A DNA stretch of 64,000 nt from Arthrobacter rhombi (GTDB lineage: Bacteria; Actinomycetota; Actinomycetes; Actinomycetales; Micrococcaceae): NCBI RefSeq assembly GCF_900163545.1, contig NZ_FUHW01000019.1, forward strand, positions 1-64,000, given 5' to 3'. The notes below the pieces were generated by a model. That model did not search any database and was not told the DNA's origin. It was given only the letters and a program-made list of their open reading frames with translations. Shown here piece after piece: positions 26,573 to 36,278 of this stretch; position 1 is the first letter of the stretch, and each line of letters starts with the position of its first letter. The translations under genes and the position numbers were made by a program.

Positions 26573-27617
26573 GCATGACCTTGATCGACCGGCGTTCATC
26601 CATGGCTCCGTATGCTTCGGCCGCTTCCTCCAGCGGCATGACCGTATCGAAGACCAATCCGGGGTTGATGGTGCCGGCCATGACGTCCTTGAGCAGTTCG
26701 GGAATGTAGTTCCGGGTGGAGGCGGCACCGCCGGCCACGGTGATGTTCTTGGAAAACAGCACACCGATGGGCAGTTCGGCGCCTCCTGCCGGAACGCCCA
26801 CGAACCCCAGCGCGCCGCCAGCGCGGGTGCAGCGCAACGCCTGGTCCATTGATTCGGCGGTTCCGACGCATTCCAGGACCGAATCGGCCAGAACGCCGCC
26901 AAGTAGTTCGGAGACCTTTGCGGCTGCCTCCTTGCCCCGTTCGGCCACGATGTCGGTGGCCCCGAAGGCTCGGGCGACCTCTGCGCGGTCGGCATGGCGG
27001 GACATGGCGATGATGCGGGTGGCGCCGAGCCTGCTGGCTGCCAGGACTCCGCTGAGCCCGACGGCACCGTCACCGACGACCACCACGCTGCGGCCCGGCC
27101 CCACCTGGGCTCCCAGCGCGGCATGGTGGCCGGTGCCCATGACGTCGGAGAGCGACAGCAGCGATTTGAGTAGGGCTTCATCCGGTTCGGCGACGCCGGG
27201 AACGACGACGAGCGTCCCGTCCGCGTTGGGCACCCTGACGGCCTCCCCTTGGCCGCCGTCGACCTCGAGGCCCTGTTCATCCTGGCCTCCCCAGATCGCC
27301 CGGTGGGCACAGGCCACCTGGACGCCGTTGCGGCAATCGCTGCATTGTCCACAGCTATTGGCCCACGGGGCGATGACGAAGTCACCGACGCTTAGCGTGG
27401 CGACGGCGGATCCCACCTCGGTCACGGTGCCCACGAACTCGTGGCCGATCGGATGTGGTTCGGTGGTCTCGCGGAATCCACGGTAGGGCCACAGGTCCGA
27501 ACCACAGACGCAGGCGGCAGCCACTGTGACGATGGCATCGGTCGGATGCCGGAGGATCGGATCGGGCCGGTCCTCCACGCGGATGTCGTGGGCTGCATGA
27601 ATCATGGTGGCGCGCAT
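26562..27617 (-). CDS. Zinc-dependent alcohol dehydrogenase family protein
   Basis: 351 aa, medium-chain dehydrogenase/reductase. Catalytic zinc ligands: Cys38 (CVCGSDLW), GHEF and later residues; structural zinc cysteines in CGQCSDCRNGVQVAC; Rossmann motif VVGDGAVGLSGV for NAD(P). The segment VACAHRAIWGGQDEQGLEVDGGQGEAVRVP is typical of a subgroup often annotated as theronine-like or glutathione-independent dehydrogenases with unknown substrate. Cytoplasmic. Single gene with its own leader between two convergent neighbours; no pathway context. Confidence 0.9.
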   Translation of the reverse strand: MRATMIHAAHDIRVEDRPDPILRHPTDAIVTVAAACVCGSDLWPYRGFRETTEPHPIGHEFVGTVTEVGSAVATLSVGDFVIAPWANSCGQCSDCRNGVQVACAHRAIWGGQDEQGLEVDGGQGEAVRVPNADGTLVVVPGVAEPDEALLKSLLSLSDVMGTGHHAALGAQVGPGRSVVVVGDGAVGLSGVLAASRLGATRIIAMSRHADRAEVARAFGATDIVAERGKEAAAKVSELLGGVLADSVLECVGTAESMDQALRCTRAGGALGFVGVPAGGAELPIGVLFSKNITVAGGAASTRNYIPELLKDVMAGTINPGLVFDTVMPLEEAAEAYGAMDERRSIKVMLTP

Positions 27618-27744
27618 GCTGAGGACTCCTGGGTTACTCGATGGTGACGGTATCTCTCCAGCCTAGAACTATCCGGGGCCGTCCGCTGCCTCGGCGCCCG
27701 TCACCTGCTTGTGGTCCGGGCTCCCCGCCTGACAGGGTTCGACC

Positions 27745-28401
27745 ATGAGAACTCTGCCCGAACTACTGGCCTCGGTCGGATCATTGGTCGGAACCCCTGC
27801 CCCGTTCACCCCGGACAACGCCCCCGAACACCCGCGGGACCTTTTTGTCGACTGGTTCGCAGCAGCCATCGCCGCCGGGGTCGCCGAGCCCCACGCGATG
27901 ACCCTGTCCACCGTCGATGCCGAGGGGCTCCCCGATGCCCGGGTGTTGATCCTCAAGGGGGTGACCGAGGACGGCGCCTGGACCTTCGCTGGGTCGGAGC
28001 AGAGCTGCAAGGGTGTCCAGCTCGGTGCCCGTCCCGCCGCTGCGTTGACGTTCCATTGGAAGGAACAGATCCGCAGTATCCGAGTGCGGGGCACCGTGAC
28101 CCAGGTACCGGCCCCGGCGGCACGGCGGGACTTCCTCGCCCGGGGGCTGGCGGCGCGCACGGTGGCGTTGAGCGCCCAGCAGAGCAGTCAGCTCACCGAC
28201 CCCGGGGGTTTCACCCGGGCCCTCTCCGTGGCCCGGCAGCAGCTGGAGGAGGAGCCCGAAACGGTTCCGGAGGTGTGGAGGGTCTGGCAGTTGGTTCCGG
28301 CGAGCGTGGAATTTTGGCAGGGACAACCGGATCGCAACCACCTGCGGTTGCAGTATGTACGTTCGGGATCCGGCTGGGAACGCCACCGCCTCCAGCCCTG
28401 A
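27745..28401 (+). CDS. Pyridoxamine-phosphate-oxidase-like flavoprotein
   Basis: 218 aa, close to PdxH in length and layout. FMN-binding N-terminal part with AMTLSTVDAEGLPDARVLILKG; the C-terminal half ends in RNHLRLQYVRSGSGWERHRLQP, corresponding to the RLYYRR...W...RLAP tail of PdxH. In PdxH the enzyme oxidises pyridoxine or pyridoxamine phosphate to pyridoxal phosphate. Several PdxH active-site residues look substituted (for example no clear RxxLLK with the following double-Arg pattern), so it may be a paralogue with another substrate. Confidence 0.75.
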   Translation: MRTLPELLASVGSLVGTPAPFTPDNAPEHPRDLFVDWFAAAIAAGVAEPHAMTLSTVDAEGLPDARVLILKGVTEDGAWTFAGSEQSCKGVQLGARPAAALTFHWKEQIRSIRVRGTVTQVPAPAARRDFLARGLAARTVALSAQQSSQLTDPGGFTRALSVARQQLEEEPETVPEVWRVWQLVPASVEFWQGQPDRNHLRLQYVRSGSGWERHRLQP

Positions 28402-28458
28402 TCCGTGGGCTTGCGGCCAGGAGCGGTCACGACAGCCGGGCCGTCAGCCGACATGCGA

Positions 28459-28500
28459 ACGGCGGCCGCCGACTTCTGCGAAGAAGCCGGCGACCGCCGT
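28459..28500. terminator. Bidirectional hairpin between PNPOx-like gene and sucD
   Basis: ACGGCGG (28459-28465) pairs with CCGCCGT (28494-28500), with further pairing inside (GACTTC with GAAG). It lies between convergent genes and can serve both strands. No long T-tract. Confidence 0.65.
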
Positions 28501-28535
28501 CGTCGTGCATGGCCCTTTGGGGGCCTGTGGAGTGC

Positions 28536-29456
28536 CTAGAGGTTGGAGGCCTCGGCATGCTCCGGGTAGATCTTGCGCAGCAGGGCCGCCGTCTCCGACG
28601 GGGTCTTGCCAACCTGGACTCCTGCGGCCTCGAGTGCTTCCTTCTTGGCCTGTGCGGTACCCGAGGAGCCGGAGACGATGGCGCCTGCGTGGCCCATGGT
28701 CTTGCCCTCAGGCGCGGTGAAGCCTGCCACGTAGCCGACGACCGGTTTGGTGACGTTCGCCTTGATGTATTCGGCGGCACGTTCCTCGGCGTCGCCGCCG
28801 ATTTCGCCGATCATGACGATCGCCTTGGTCTCCGGGTCGGCCTCGAAGGCTGCCAGGGCATCAATGTGGGTGGTGCCGATGACCGGGTCACCGCCGATGC
28901 CGATGGCGCTGGAGAAGCCCAGATCGCGCAGTTCGTACATCATCTGGTAGGTCAGGGTGCCGGACTTGGAAACCAGGCCCACACCGCCCTTGCCGGTGAT
29001 GTTCGCCGGGGTGATGCCCACCAGCGCCTCGCCCGGGGTGATGATGCCGGGGCAGTTCGGGCCGATGATGCGGGTGACCTGGTTGCCGTTGGCGTCGACC
29101 TTGGACTGGGCCAGTGCCCAGAACTCGGCGGCGTCCTGGACCGGGACGCCCTCGGTGATGACCACGACCAGGCCGATGCCTGCCTCGATGGCCTCCACGA
29201 CGGCGTCCTTGGTGAACTTCGGCGGAACGAAGACGATCGAAACGTCGGCGCCGGTGGCCTCGATGGCTTCGGCGACGGCGCCATAGACCGGCAGGCTGAC
29301 CTCGCCGTGCGTGACGGTGGTGCCGGCCTTGCGGGCATTCACGCCGCCAACGACCTGGGTGCCAGCGGCGAGCATGCGGGCGGTGTGCTTGGAGCCTTCG
29401 CCGCCGGTGATGCCCTGGACGATGACCTTGGAATCCTTGTTGATGAAGATAGACAT
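28536..29456 (-). CDS. sucD: Succinate-CoA ligase, alpha subunit
   Basis: 306 aa. Forms succinyl-CoA synthetase with SucC: succinyl-CoA + ADP/GDP + phosphate to succinate, CoA and ATP/GTP. CoA-binding Rossmann N-terminus ([18 protein letters not shown]), and the phosphohistidine loop in the C-terminal half with [18 protein letters not shown], where His of MGHAGA is the phosphorylated residue. It follows sucC by 19 bases on the same strand, an operon in the usual order. Confidence 0.97.
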   Translation of the reverse strand: MSIFINKDSKVIVQGITGGEGSKHTARMLAAGTQVVGGVNARKAGTTVTHGEVSLPVYGAVAEAIEATGADVSIVFVPPKFTKDAVVEAIEAGIGLVVVITEGVPVQDAAEFWALAQSKVDANGNQVTRIIGPNCPGIITPGEALVGITPANITGKGGVGLVSKSGTLTYQMMYELRDLGFSSAIGIGGDPVIGTTHIDALAAFEADPETKAIVMIGEIGGDAEERAAEYIKANVTKPVVGYVAGFTAPEGKTMGHAGAIVSGSSGTAQAKKEALEAAGVQVGKTPSETAALLRKIYPEHAEASNL

Positions 29457-29475
29457 GTTTTCTTTCCCCTGATCC

Positions 29476-30642
29476 TTAGGCGTTCGCCAGTTCGGCGGCC
29501 TTATCGGCGCCTTCGTCCATGGTGGTGGCCAGCGTCACGAGCGGGTTGTTGGCTTCAGCCAGGATCTTGCGTCCCTCTTCGACGTTGTTGCCATCCAAGC
29601 GGACGACGAGCGGCTTGGCGGCCTTATCGCCCAGCATTTCCAGCGCCTTGACGATGCCGTTGGCGACTGCGTCACACGCGGTGATGCCGCCGAAGACGTT
29701 GACGAACACGGACTTGACCTGTTCGTCGTTGAGGATGACGTCCAGGCCGGCGGCCATGACCTCGGCCGAGGCGCCACCGCCGATGTCCAGGAAGTTGGCG
29801 GGCTTGACGTTGGCGTGCTTCTCGCCGGCGTAGGCGACGACGTCCAGCGTGGACATGACCAGTCCTGCGCCGTTGCCGATGATGCCGACCTGGCCATCGA
29901 GCTTGACGTAGTTCAGGCCTGCGGCCTTGGCCTTGGCTTCGAGCGGGTCTGCTGCCCCCTTGTCCTCGAGCTCTTCGTGCTCCGGGTGGCGGACCTCGGA
30001 GGCGTTGTCGTCCAGGGTGACCTTGCCATCGAGGGCAATGATCTCGCCGGCTCCGGTGCGGACCAACGGGTTGACCTCCACCAGGGTGGCATCTTCCTTG
30101 ACGAAGACGTCCCAGAGCTTCAGGATCGCTGCGGCAACGTTGGCGCGCAGCTCGGGGGCGAAGCCTGCTTCGGCGACGATCTCGTCGGCCTTGGCGGCAT
30201 CGATGCCCACCGAGGGGTCAACGGCAACCCGGGCCAGGGCGTCGGGACGCTCCACGGCCAGGACCTCGATCTCCACGCCGCCTTCGACGGAGCACATGGC
30301 CAGGTAGTTGCGGTTGGCCCGGTCCAGCAGCACGGAGAAGTAGAACTCCTCGGCGATGTCGGCGCCCTGGGCGATCATGACCTTGTCGACGGTGTGGCCC
30401 TTGATGTCCATCCCAAGGATGGCTGAAGCGTATTCGAACGCCTCGTCGGCGGTCTTGGCGACCTTGACGCCGCCGGCCTTGCCGCGGCCTCCTACCTTGA
30501 CCTGGGCTTTGACCACTACGACGCCACCGATTTTCTCAGCGGCAGCCTTGGCTTCTTCAGGGGTGTACGCCACGATGCCGGCAAGCACGGGGACACCGTG
30601 CTGCTCGAACAGATCGCGCGCCTGGTATTCATACAGGTCCAC
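29476..30642 (-). CDS. sucC: Succinate-CoA ligase, beta subunit
   Basis: 388 aa, standard length. ATP-grasp N-terminal domain ([19 protein letters not shown] ... [18 protein letters not shown]) and C-terminal ligase-CoA domain ([35 protein letters not shown]). Binds nucleotide and the succinate-side half of the reaction in the TCA cycle. First gene of sucCD, with AAGGACAC before the ATG. Leader of about 180 bases up to the methyltransferase remnant. Confidence 0.97.
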   Translation of the reverse strand: MDLYEYQARDLFEQHGVPVLAGIVAYTPEEAKAAAEKIGGVVVVKAQVKVGGRGKAGGVKVAKTADEAFEYASAILGMDIKGHTVDKVMIAQGADIAEEFYFSVLLDRANRNYLAMCSVEGGVEIEVLAVERPDALARVAVDPSVGIDAAKADEIVAEAGFAPELRANVAAAILKLWDVFVKEDATLVEVNPLVRTGAGEIIALDGKVTLDDNASEVRHPEHEELEDKGAADPLEAKAKAAGLNYVKLDGQVGIIGNGAGLVMSTLDVVAYAGEKHANVKPANFLDIGGGASAEVMAAGLDVILNDEQVKSVFVNVFGGITACDAVANGIVKALEMLGDKAAKPLVVRLDGNNVEEGRKILAEANNPLVTLATTMDEGADKAAELANA

Positions 30643-30865
30643 GGGTGTGTCCTTCTACGTCGAAGTCGTTTCTGACTCGGAGCGTCGGCACGTGCTGGCC
30701 CGATGGCTCCACAGGGAACTTTAGCCCCTAGCCGGATGATGCCTTGCCTAGGGTATCGCTTTCGTGAGAAAGAGCACAGTTCTACACCCCGTAGACAAAG
30801 ATCGTTGAGTTTCCGGGGTTTTCACGTTGCGGACTGGTATTCCGGCCTGCGGTATTTTGGCTAGT

Positions 30866-31063
30866 ATGCCCTCTTCCACCGCCCCTTCGTCCACCCGCGC
30901 CGCCTACGATCTGGTCGCCGATGACTACGCCCAGCTACACGACCCCGCAGATCTGGTGGCCCGGCTGGAGGCCGCGGGATTCATCGTGGACGAAGACCTG
31001 CAGCGGGCACCCCGCGAGCATGAATCCGGACCACAGGGCTTCCTGAGAGTCCACCGCAGCTGA
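30866..31063 (+). pseudogene. Class I SAM-dependent methyltransferase remnant, central part deleted
   Basis: 65 aa. The first 28 residues (AYDLVADDYAQL) match the N terminus of actinobacterial class I methyltransferases, and from DPADLVARLEAAGF to the end they match the C terminus, including HESGPQGFLRVHRS. The middle 130-150 residues, which should contain the AdoMet-binding glycine loop and the catalytic core, are missing while the reading frame is kept, so an in-frame internal deletion is the simplest explanation. The product cannot be active. Confidence 0.75.
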
Positions 31064-31088
31064 AACCGGTGGGCTGCTCCTGCACGAA

Positions 31089-33509
31089 TCAGCCGAGTTT
31101 GCTCAAGGGTGCATAACGCAGCAGCAGACGCTTCTCCTCGGCGGTGAACTTCACCTTCGCCACCGTCTTGTCCCCCGCCCCCTCCAGGGCCAGGACAACG
31201 CCTTCGCCGAACGTGCTGTGGGAGACCTTGTCCCCCACCGAGAGTTGGATGACTTCCTTCTGGGGTTGCACCCGTCCTGCGGCCCGGGCGGTGGGGGCCG
31301 TATGCAGCGAGCCGGCTTCGGCATCACCCGAACGACGGCCTCCGCCTCCACCGCTGCCGGAGCCCCAATACGATCCGCCGTCGTACCGGCTCGTGGCGAA
31401 GTCGCGGCTGCCGAAGGCGCCGGGGGCCGAGCGGATCGCCCCCTCACGTTTCCAGTCGAGCAGATGGGCGGGGATCTCCTCCAGGAACTGGCTGGCGGGG
31501 TTGTACTGGGACTGGCCCCACAGGCTGCGGTACTCGGCCCGGGTGACATAGAGCCGGCGTCGTGCCCGGGTCAGTCCGACGTAGGCCAGCCGGCGCTCCT
31601 CGGCGAGTTCCTTCGGATCGGCCATGGAACGTTGGTGCGGGAAGATGCCGTGTTCCATACCGGTGAGGAAGACCGTAGGGAATTCAAGGCCCTTGGCGGT
31701 GTGCAACGTCATCAGGGTGACCATGCCCTCGCGTTCGGCCATTTGTGCGCCCTCGTCGTCGTCCGGGGCATCGGGGATCGAGTCGGCGTCGGCCACCAAC
31801 GAGACCTGCTCCAGGAAGCCCCCGAGCGTGCCCTCGGGGTTCTCCCGTTCGTAATCCCTGACCACGGCGACCAGTTCGGCCAGGTTTTCCACCCTGGATT
31901 CGTCCTGCGGGTCCTCGGATTTGCGCAGCATCTCCAGGTAGCCGGTCTGTTCGAGCACGGCCTCCACGGCGGCTGCCGCCCCCGACCCTTCGGCCACCAC
32001 TGCCAGATCGTCGATGATCTTCACGAATCCTGCGACGGCCTTGGTGCTGCGGGTCGCCAGCCCGGGGGCCTCATCGGCCCGGCGCAGGGCTTCCATGAAG
32101 GAGATCCGCTCCTTCTGGCCCAGTGCCGCCACCGCATATTCGGCCCGGTCGCCAATACCGCGTTTGGGCACATTCAGGACCCGTCGGACGTTGACGTCAT
32201 CTTCCTGGTTGGCCAGGACCCGCAGGTAGGCCAGGGCGTCCTTGATCTCCTTGCGGTCATAGAACCGGGTGCCGCCAACGACCTTGTATTTCAGGTCCAC
32301 CCGCATCAGCTGTTCCTCCAGCGACCGTGATTGGGCGTTGGTGCGGTAGAAGACGGCGACGTCTCCGGGACGGATGCCCTCCTCGTCGTTGAGCCGCAAG
32401 ATTTCCTGGGCGATCCACCGGGCTTCGTCCTGTTCGGATTCCCCCACATAGCCCACGATCTGCGGGCCTTCCCCCTCGGCGGTCCAGAGCCTCTTTTCGG
32501 GGCGGTCCTCATTCAGGGAGATCACCGCGTTGGCTGCGTTGAGGATGGTTTGGGTGGATCTGTAGTTCTGTTCGAGTTTGATCGTGTCGGCATCCGGGTA
32601 GTCCTTGCCGAATTCGACGATATTGCGGATATCGGCGCCACGGAAGGCGTAGATGGACTGGTCGGAGTCCCCGACAACCGTCAGTTCCCCTCCGGGGCTC
32701 TGCCCGTCGGGGCCGGTCAGTTCACGCACCAGGGAGTACTGGGCGTGGTTGGTGTCCTGGTATTCGTCGACCAGCACGTGGCGGAACCGCCGCCGGTAGT
32801 TGTCGGCGATACCGGGGAAGGCACGGAAAATGTTCACGACCTGGCCGATCAGGTCGTCGAAGTCCATGGCGTTGGCCTGGCGCAGCCGCTGCGTGTACCC
32901 GCGGTAGACTTCCGACACGGCAGCGGCGAAGGGGTCGTTCATATTCGTGGTCGAGGCATTTTCCTCGTCATCGATCAACTCGTTCTTCAAGGCCGAGATC
33001 CGGTGCTGCATCGCCTTGGGGGCGAACTTCTTCGGGTCCAGGTCCAGCCCCTTGGCGACCAGGGTGATCAGCCGCAAGGAGTCGGCAGCATCGTAGATGG
33101 AGAAGTTGGATTTCAGTCCCACCGAGGTGGCCTCACGGCGCAGGATCTTCACGCAGGAGGAGTGGAACGTGGAAATCCACATCTTCTGTGCCGGCTCCCC
33201 TACCAGCGCCCCGATGCGTTCACGCATTTCGGCGGCGGCCTTATTGGTGAACGTGATCGCCAAGATCTCATGCGGGCGGGCCCTGCCGGTGGCCAGCAGG
33301 TAGGCGATCCGGTGGGAAAGCACCCGGGTCTTACCGGAGCCGGCGCCGGCCACGATCAGGAGCGGGCTGCCCGCATGTTTCACCGCGCGTTCCTGCTCCG
33401 GGTTAAGCCCCTCGAGGAGTTCGGCAGCCTGTGGTAGCGCGGGGGCACCGGCGTCGTTTGCACTCAGGCGCGACCGCGCCTCGGAAAAGTCGTCGAAGAG
33501 AAAATCCAT
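31089..33509 (-). CDS. pcrA: ATP-dependent DNA helicase PcrA/UvrD
   Basis: 806 aa, superfamily 1A 3'-5' helicase that unwinds DNA in repair and plasmid/rolling-circle replication and removes RecA. Motifs in order: AGAGSGKTRVL (Walker A), TFTNKAAAEMRERI (Ia), VLVDEYQDTNHAQ (II), VGDSDQSIYAFRGAD (III), EQNYRSTQTILNAAN (IV), TLHTAKGLEFPTVFLTG (V), LAYVGLTRARRRLYVT (VI). The C-terminal tail has the KVSHSTFGEGVVL... RNA-polymerase-interacting Tudor-like segment, which marks PcrA. Single gene, convergent with the methyltransferase remnant. Confidence 0.96.
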   Translation of the reverse strand: MDFLFDDFSEARSRLSANDAGAPALPQAAELLEGLNPEQERAVKHAGSPLLIVAGAGSGKTRVLSHRIAYLLATGRARPHEILAITFTNKAAAEMRERIGALVGEPAQKMWISTFHSSCVKILRREATSVGLKSNFSIYDAADSLRLITLVAKGLDLDPKKFAPKAMQHRISALKNELIDDEENASTTNMNDPFAAAVSEVYRGYTQRLRQANAMDFDDLIGQVVNIFRAFPGIADNYRRRFRHVLVDEYQDTNHAQYSLVRELTGPDGQSPGGELTVVGDSDQSIYAFRGADIRNIVEFGKDYPDADTIKLEQNYRSTQTILNAANAVISLNEDRPEKRLWTAEGEGPQIVGYVGESEQDEARWIAQEILRLNDEEGIRPGDVAVFYRTNAQSRSLEEQLMRVDLKYKVVGGTRFYDRKEIKDALAYLRVLANQEDDVNVRRVLNVPKRGIGDRAEYAVAALGQKERISFMEALRRADEAPGLATRSTKAVAGFVKIIDDLAVVAEGSGAAAAVEAVLEQTGYLEMLRKSEDPQDESRVENLAELVAVVRDYERENPEGTLGGFLEQVSLVADADSIPDAPDDDEGAQMAEREGMVTLMTLHTAKGLEFPTVFLTGMEHGIFPHQRSMADPKELAEERRLAYVGLTRARRRLYVTRAEYRSLWGQSQYNPASQFLEEIPAHLLDWKREGAIRSAPGAFGSRDFATSRYDGGSYWGSGSGGGGGRRSGDAEAGSLHTAPTARAAGRVQPQKEVIQLSVGDKVSHSTFGEGVVLALEGAGDKTVAKVKFTAEEKRLLLRYAPLSKLG

Positions 33510-33574
33510 GGTCCCCCCAGTCTACGGTTGCCGCCGTTTTCCTGCCGCGCCCCCCGCAGCGGCATAATGGCGCC

Positions 33575-34294
33575 ATGTCCAAGAAGCCCGCACAGCGTCG
33601 CAAGAAGTCCCGTAGCCACAAGAACCAGTCCGCGAGGCGGCCGGACCAGGCGGCAGGAAACGGTGTGGGCGGCCCGTCTCGTCTGCAGCCCGGCACCCAG
33701 CCCCCCCGACCGGGCAGCGCACTGGCGAACACCACCACCGGCAGAACCCCTGAACAGGCCCAGGGCAACGGCAACCTCATCTTGTGGGCGGGGCTGGGCG
33801 CCGTCGTTTTACTCTTCTGGTATTACCACCTGCTGGTGTTGAACCAGATGCAAGACCTTTCGGGTGGGCTGGCGATGCCGGATCAATTGCTGGGTGGTTT
33901 CGACGCCGAGTACATCCAGAAGCTGCAGGCCTCCATGGATGGGGATGCCAAGGGCCAACTGTCCTACGTGCATAAGACCGCAGGAACGTTGTTCCCGCTC
34001 TTCACCGCCTTGGTGGCGATGCTGGCCATTGCCCTGCATGTGCCCCGGCGGGGGCTGCGCTGGGGGTTGTGGGCGATCCCGCTGCTGTTCGCCATCGTCT
34101 CACTGTGGACCAACCCGATGATCGACGGGTTGATCGCCGGAACCACCGATCTGGATCGGACGGGACTGGCTTCGGCGCTGACTGTCACCAGCTGGATCCT
34201 GCTCTTCGCCACGGTTGCTACCGGCCTGGCGGTGGTCATCGCCTCCTTCGTGCGCACCTTCCGTCGCAAGTGGGGCGAGGCGGGGTTGTCCTGA
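33575..34294 (+). CDS. Hypothetical membrane protein with basic N terminus
   Basis: 239 aa from ATG at 33575; a longer frame would overlap the divergent pcrA start. The first 50 residues are very basic (MSKKPAQRRKKSRSHKN), then four hydrophobic segments (near 68-86, 140-160, 165-185, 200-225). Between the first and second lies a periplasmic-side region. I recognise no family; small actinobacterial integral proteins of this layout are common. It is followed by tRNA-Arg. Confidence 0.75.
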   Translation: MSKKPAQRRKKSRSHKNQSARRPDQAAGNGVGGPSRLQPGTQPPRPGSALANTTTGRTPEQAQGNGNLILWAGLGAVVLLFWYYHLLVLNQMQDLSGGLAMPDQLLGGFDAEYIQKLQASMDGDAKGQLSYVHKTAGTLFPLFTALVAMLAIALHVPRRGLRWGLWAIPLLFAIVSLWTNPMIDGLIAGTTDLDRTGLASALTVTSWILLFATVATGLAVVIASFVRTFRRKWGEAGLS

Positions 34295-34387
34295 CCCTCC
34301 CGGGCCGGAGCTGCACCGTTTTCGGTGTGACCGGATTCTGCCGCTAGGATAGTTGCTGTTCGCTGGGGCTTCGTCCCACGGCGTTCG

Positions 34388-34461
34388 GTCCCTGTAGCTC
34401 AGTCGGATAGAGCGACCCTCTCCTAAAGGGTAGGCCACCGGTTCGATTCCGGTCAGGGACA
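34388..34461 (+). tRNA. tRNA-Arg (anticodon CCU)
   Basis: 74 nt. Acceptor GTCCCTG (34388-34394) with CAGGGAC (34454-34460), discriminator A; D arm GCTC/GAGC; anticodon stem ACCCT/AGGGT around loop CTCCTAA (anticodon CCT); T arm ACCGG-TTCGATT-CCGGT. CCA is not encoded. Reads AGG codons. A TTTTCTT run follows at 34463 onward, a possible terminator tail without clear hairpin. Confidence 0.97.
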
Positions 34462-34523
34462 CCCTTTTCTTCACCGGCGCGCAGCCGGGGCCGTCGGACA
34501 GGGGCACCGGTTAAACAAATATT

Positions 34524-34584
34524 GGTGCCGACCGGCGTATGGCTGATGGCTCCCTTAAAAACATCAACAGTACCGGTCGGCACC
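34524..34584. repeat. Perfect 12-bp inverted repeat downstream of tRNA-Arg
   Basis: GGTGCCGACCGG at 34524-34535 and CCGGTCGGCACC at 34573-34584, separated by 37 AT-richer bases that contain CTTAAAAACATCAAC. The surrounding 34462-34757 has no gene. Position just after a tRNA and the form (short inverted ends around a short centre) could be a miniature mobile element end pair, a recombination site or a long hairpin. No target-site duplication was found by eye. Confidence 0.5.
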
Positions 34585-34757
34585 CATGTCAGTCCCGTTC
34601 CCCGTAGCCGCCAACCTGCCGTTCCCCCACCAGGCACGGAAGCCATTGAGACTCGCATTGCCGTGTCGATGGGCAACTTGGTGGCTGCGGCACTGACACT
34701 TATATCTAATTCCACTGGACTTAGAATGTCAACCTTCGAAACCAACCCGTTATGACA

Positions 34758-34791
34758 ACGGGCGCCATCGGTTTTCACCGATGGCGCCCGT
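34758..34791 (-). terminator. Terminator of the ROK regulator gene
   Basis: Perfect 15-bp stem: ACGGGCGCCATCGGT (34758-34772) and ACCGATGGCGCCCGT (34777-34791) with a 4-base loop TTTC. It lies 25 bases after the ROK stop on the minus strand; the transcript continues TTGTCAT after the stem. Confidence 0.85.
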
Positions 34792-34816
34792 GGCGTCATA
34801 TCCTGCCTTCGAGGGC

Positions 34817-36046
34817 TCAGTTCAGGAGCAGGACGCTGGCCTTCGGCGACAGGCTGGCGTCGAGGATGGCGCAGCCGCCACCGATGGCGGCGACCTCCGG
34901 GCCCAACTCGGAATCGACGACGCGGATCGAGTGGACGTCCTTGGCGTTGAAGCGTTGATTGATGATCTCGGCGGCCCCGGACAGGACGTGGTCGCTGATC
35001 AGCGGCCAGTAGGGTCCGCCGTAGATGACCTTGTCGACGTCGAGGGCGTTGACCAACTGGGCGACCATATCGGCGGTCCGGCCTGCGAAGTCGCGCAGCA
35101 GTCCGATGGCCACCTCGTTGCCTTCGTCCGCCAATTCGGCGAGTCGCATCATGCCGACTGCGCGTCCGGCAACATCCGCGTCCTGGGGGATGCCCAGATC
35201 CAGCCCCGCCTCGGAGGCCTTGCGGGCAATGTTCTCGAAGGACGTCGCACCAGCCAGGCAGTCCTTGCGGCCGCAGCAGCACAGCCCGGTCTCTTCGCCG
35301 ACCGAGAAGTGGCCGATCTCCCCGGCGTTATTGCTCACCCCGCGGACGATCTCCCCGTTGATGACCATGCCCACGCCGATACCTGCTCCGACATAGACGA
35401 AGACGAAGTTCTTTTCATCTTCGGGGTTCTTGCCGTTCCAGACCTCGGCGATGGAGGCAGCGATCGTGTCCTTTTCCAGGATGACGTTCAGTCCCAGCTT
35501 CCTCGCGAGGGGCTTGACGAATTCGACCTTGGTCCAGCCATCCAGCAGCGGAGGCGCCGTGACATGCCCGCCTTCTAGATCCATGGGACCTGGGACGACG
35601 ACGCCGACGCCGACCACGCGTTCGCGGGGCTGCCCGGATTCCTTGATCAATTCCTCGACGGCCTCGGCCATCTGGGCGACGGTGGACTCGGGGTCCACGA
35701 CTGAAGAGGTGAAGTGGCGTTTCGAATGGAGTACTTCGCCCCGCAGGTTGAGCATCACCTGGGTGATGCCGGCCGGATCCAGATGGATGCCGACGGCCAG
35801 CTGTCGGTTGACTTCAAGTTCTAGGACGGTCCGGGGTTTACCCGGGCCGGAGACGATGGTGCGGTCCTCGCGAACCAGGCCATCATCGAGCAGTCGGCGA
35901 ACGACGTTGGAGATCGTTTGTGGCGACAAACCGGTGGACTCCGCCAATTCGACACGACTAACTCCGTCGAGGGCCCGTCGGATCGATTCAAAGATAACCG
36001 CTTGGTTAAAGTCGCCAAGGCGCCCAAGGTTGGTGCCGCGCTGCAT
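34817..36046 (-). CDS. ROK-family transcriptional regulator
   Basis: 409 aa. N-terminal winged helix-turn-helix (about 15-70, VELAESTGLSPQTISNVVRRL) followed by the ROK sugar-kinase-like domain with VGVGVVVPGPMDLEGG, YVGAGIGVGMVINGEIVRG and the zinc segment GLCCCGRKDC. The glutamate usual after the last Cys is replaced (CLAG for CLEA), as in ROK repressors without kinase activity. Such proteins sense sugars or sugar phosphates; no sugar transport or catabolic genes are near, so it is an orphan regulator or acts at a distance. ATG start, terminator downstream. Confidence 0.92.
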   Translation of the reverse strand: MQRGTNLGRLGDFNQAVIFESIRRALDGVSRVELAESTGLSPQTISNVVRRLLDDGLVREDRTIVSGPGKPRTVLELEVNRQLAVGIHLDPAGITQVMLNLRGEVLHSKRHFTSSVVDPESTVAQMAEAVEELIKESGQPRERVVGVGVVVPGPMDLEGGHVTAPPLLDGWTKVEFVKPLARKLGLNVILEKDTIAASIAEVWNGKNPEDEKNFVFVYVGAGIGVGMVINGEIVRGVSNNAGEIGHFSVGEETGLCCCGRKDCLAGATSFENIARKASEAGLDLGIPQDADVAGRAVGMMRLAELADEGNEVAIGLLRDFAGRTADMVAQLVNALDVDKVIYGGPYWPLISDHVLSGAAEIINQRFNAKDVHSIRVVDSELGPEVAAIGGGCAILDASLSPKASVLLLN

Positions 36047-36278
36047 GTAATCTCCAGATCATTTCGTACCACGGATGATTGATGATCGTGGCGTGTCCCC
36101 CCACGTCACGCCGCCACTATCGTGCCCCCAGAGGAGCACATGGTCCTTGATTCTACATATACGATCCGCACACATGCTCGAACGCCATGGTCCCCGGGAC
36201 CAAACCCCGCCCCGACGGGGCTCTGGAGGGCTTCTCAACGATCTGCATCCCGGGGCGCGTTGCGGTGGTTCCGGTGCC

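Noticed and set aside
34388..36046. Integrated phage or plasmid at tRNA-Arg
   Set aside because: No integrase, no phage genes and no repeated tRNA 3' end visible; only the short inverted repeat remains as a weak hint.
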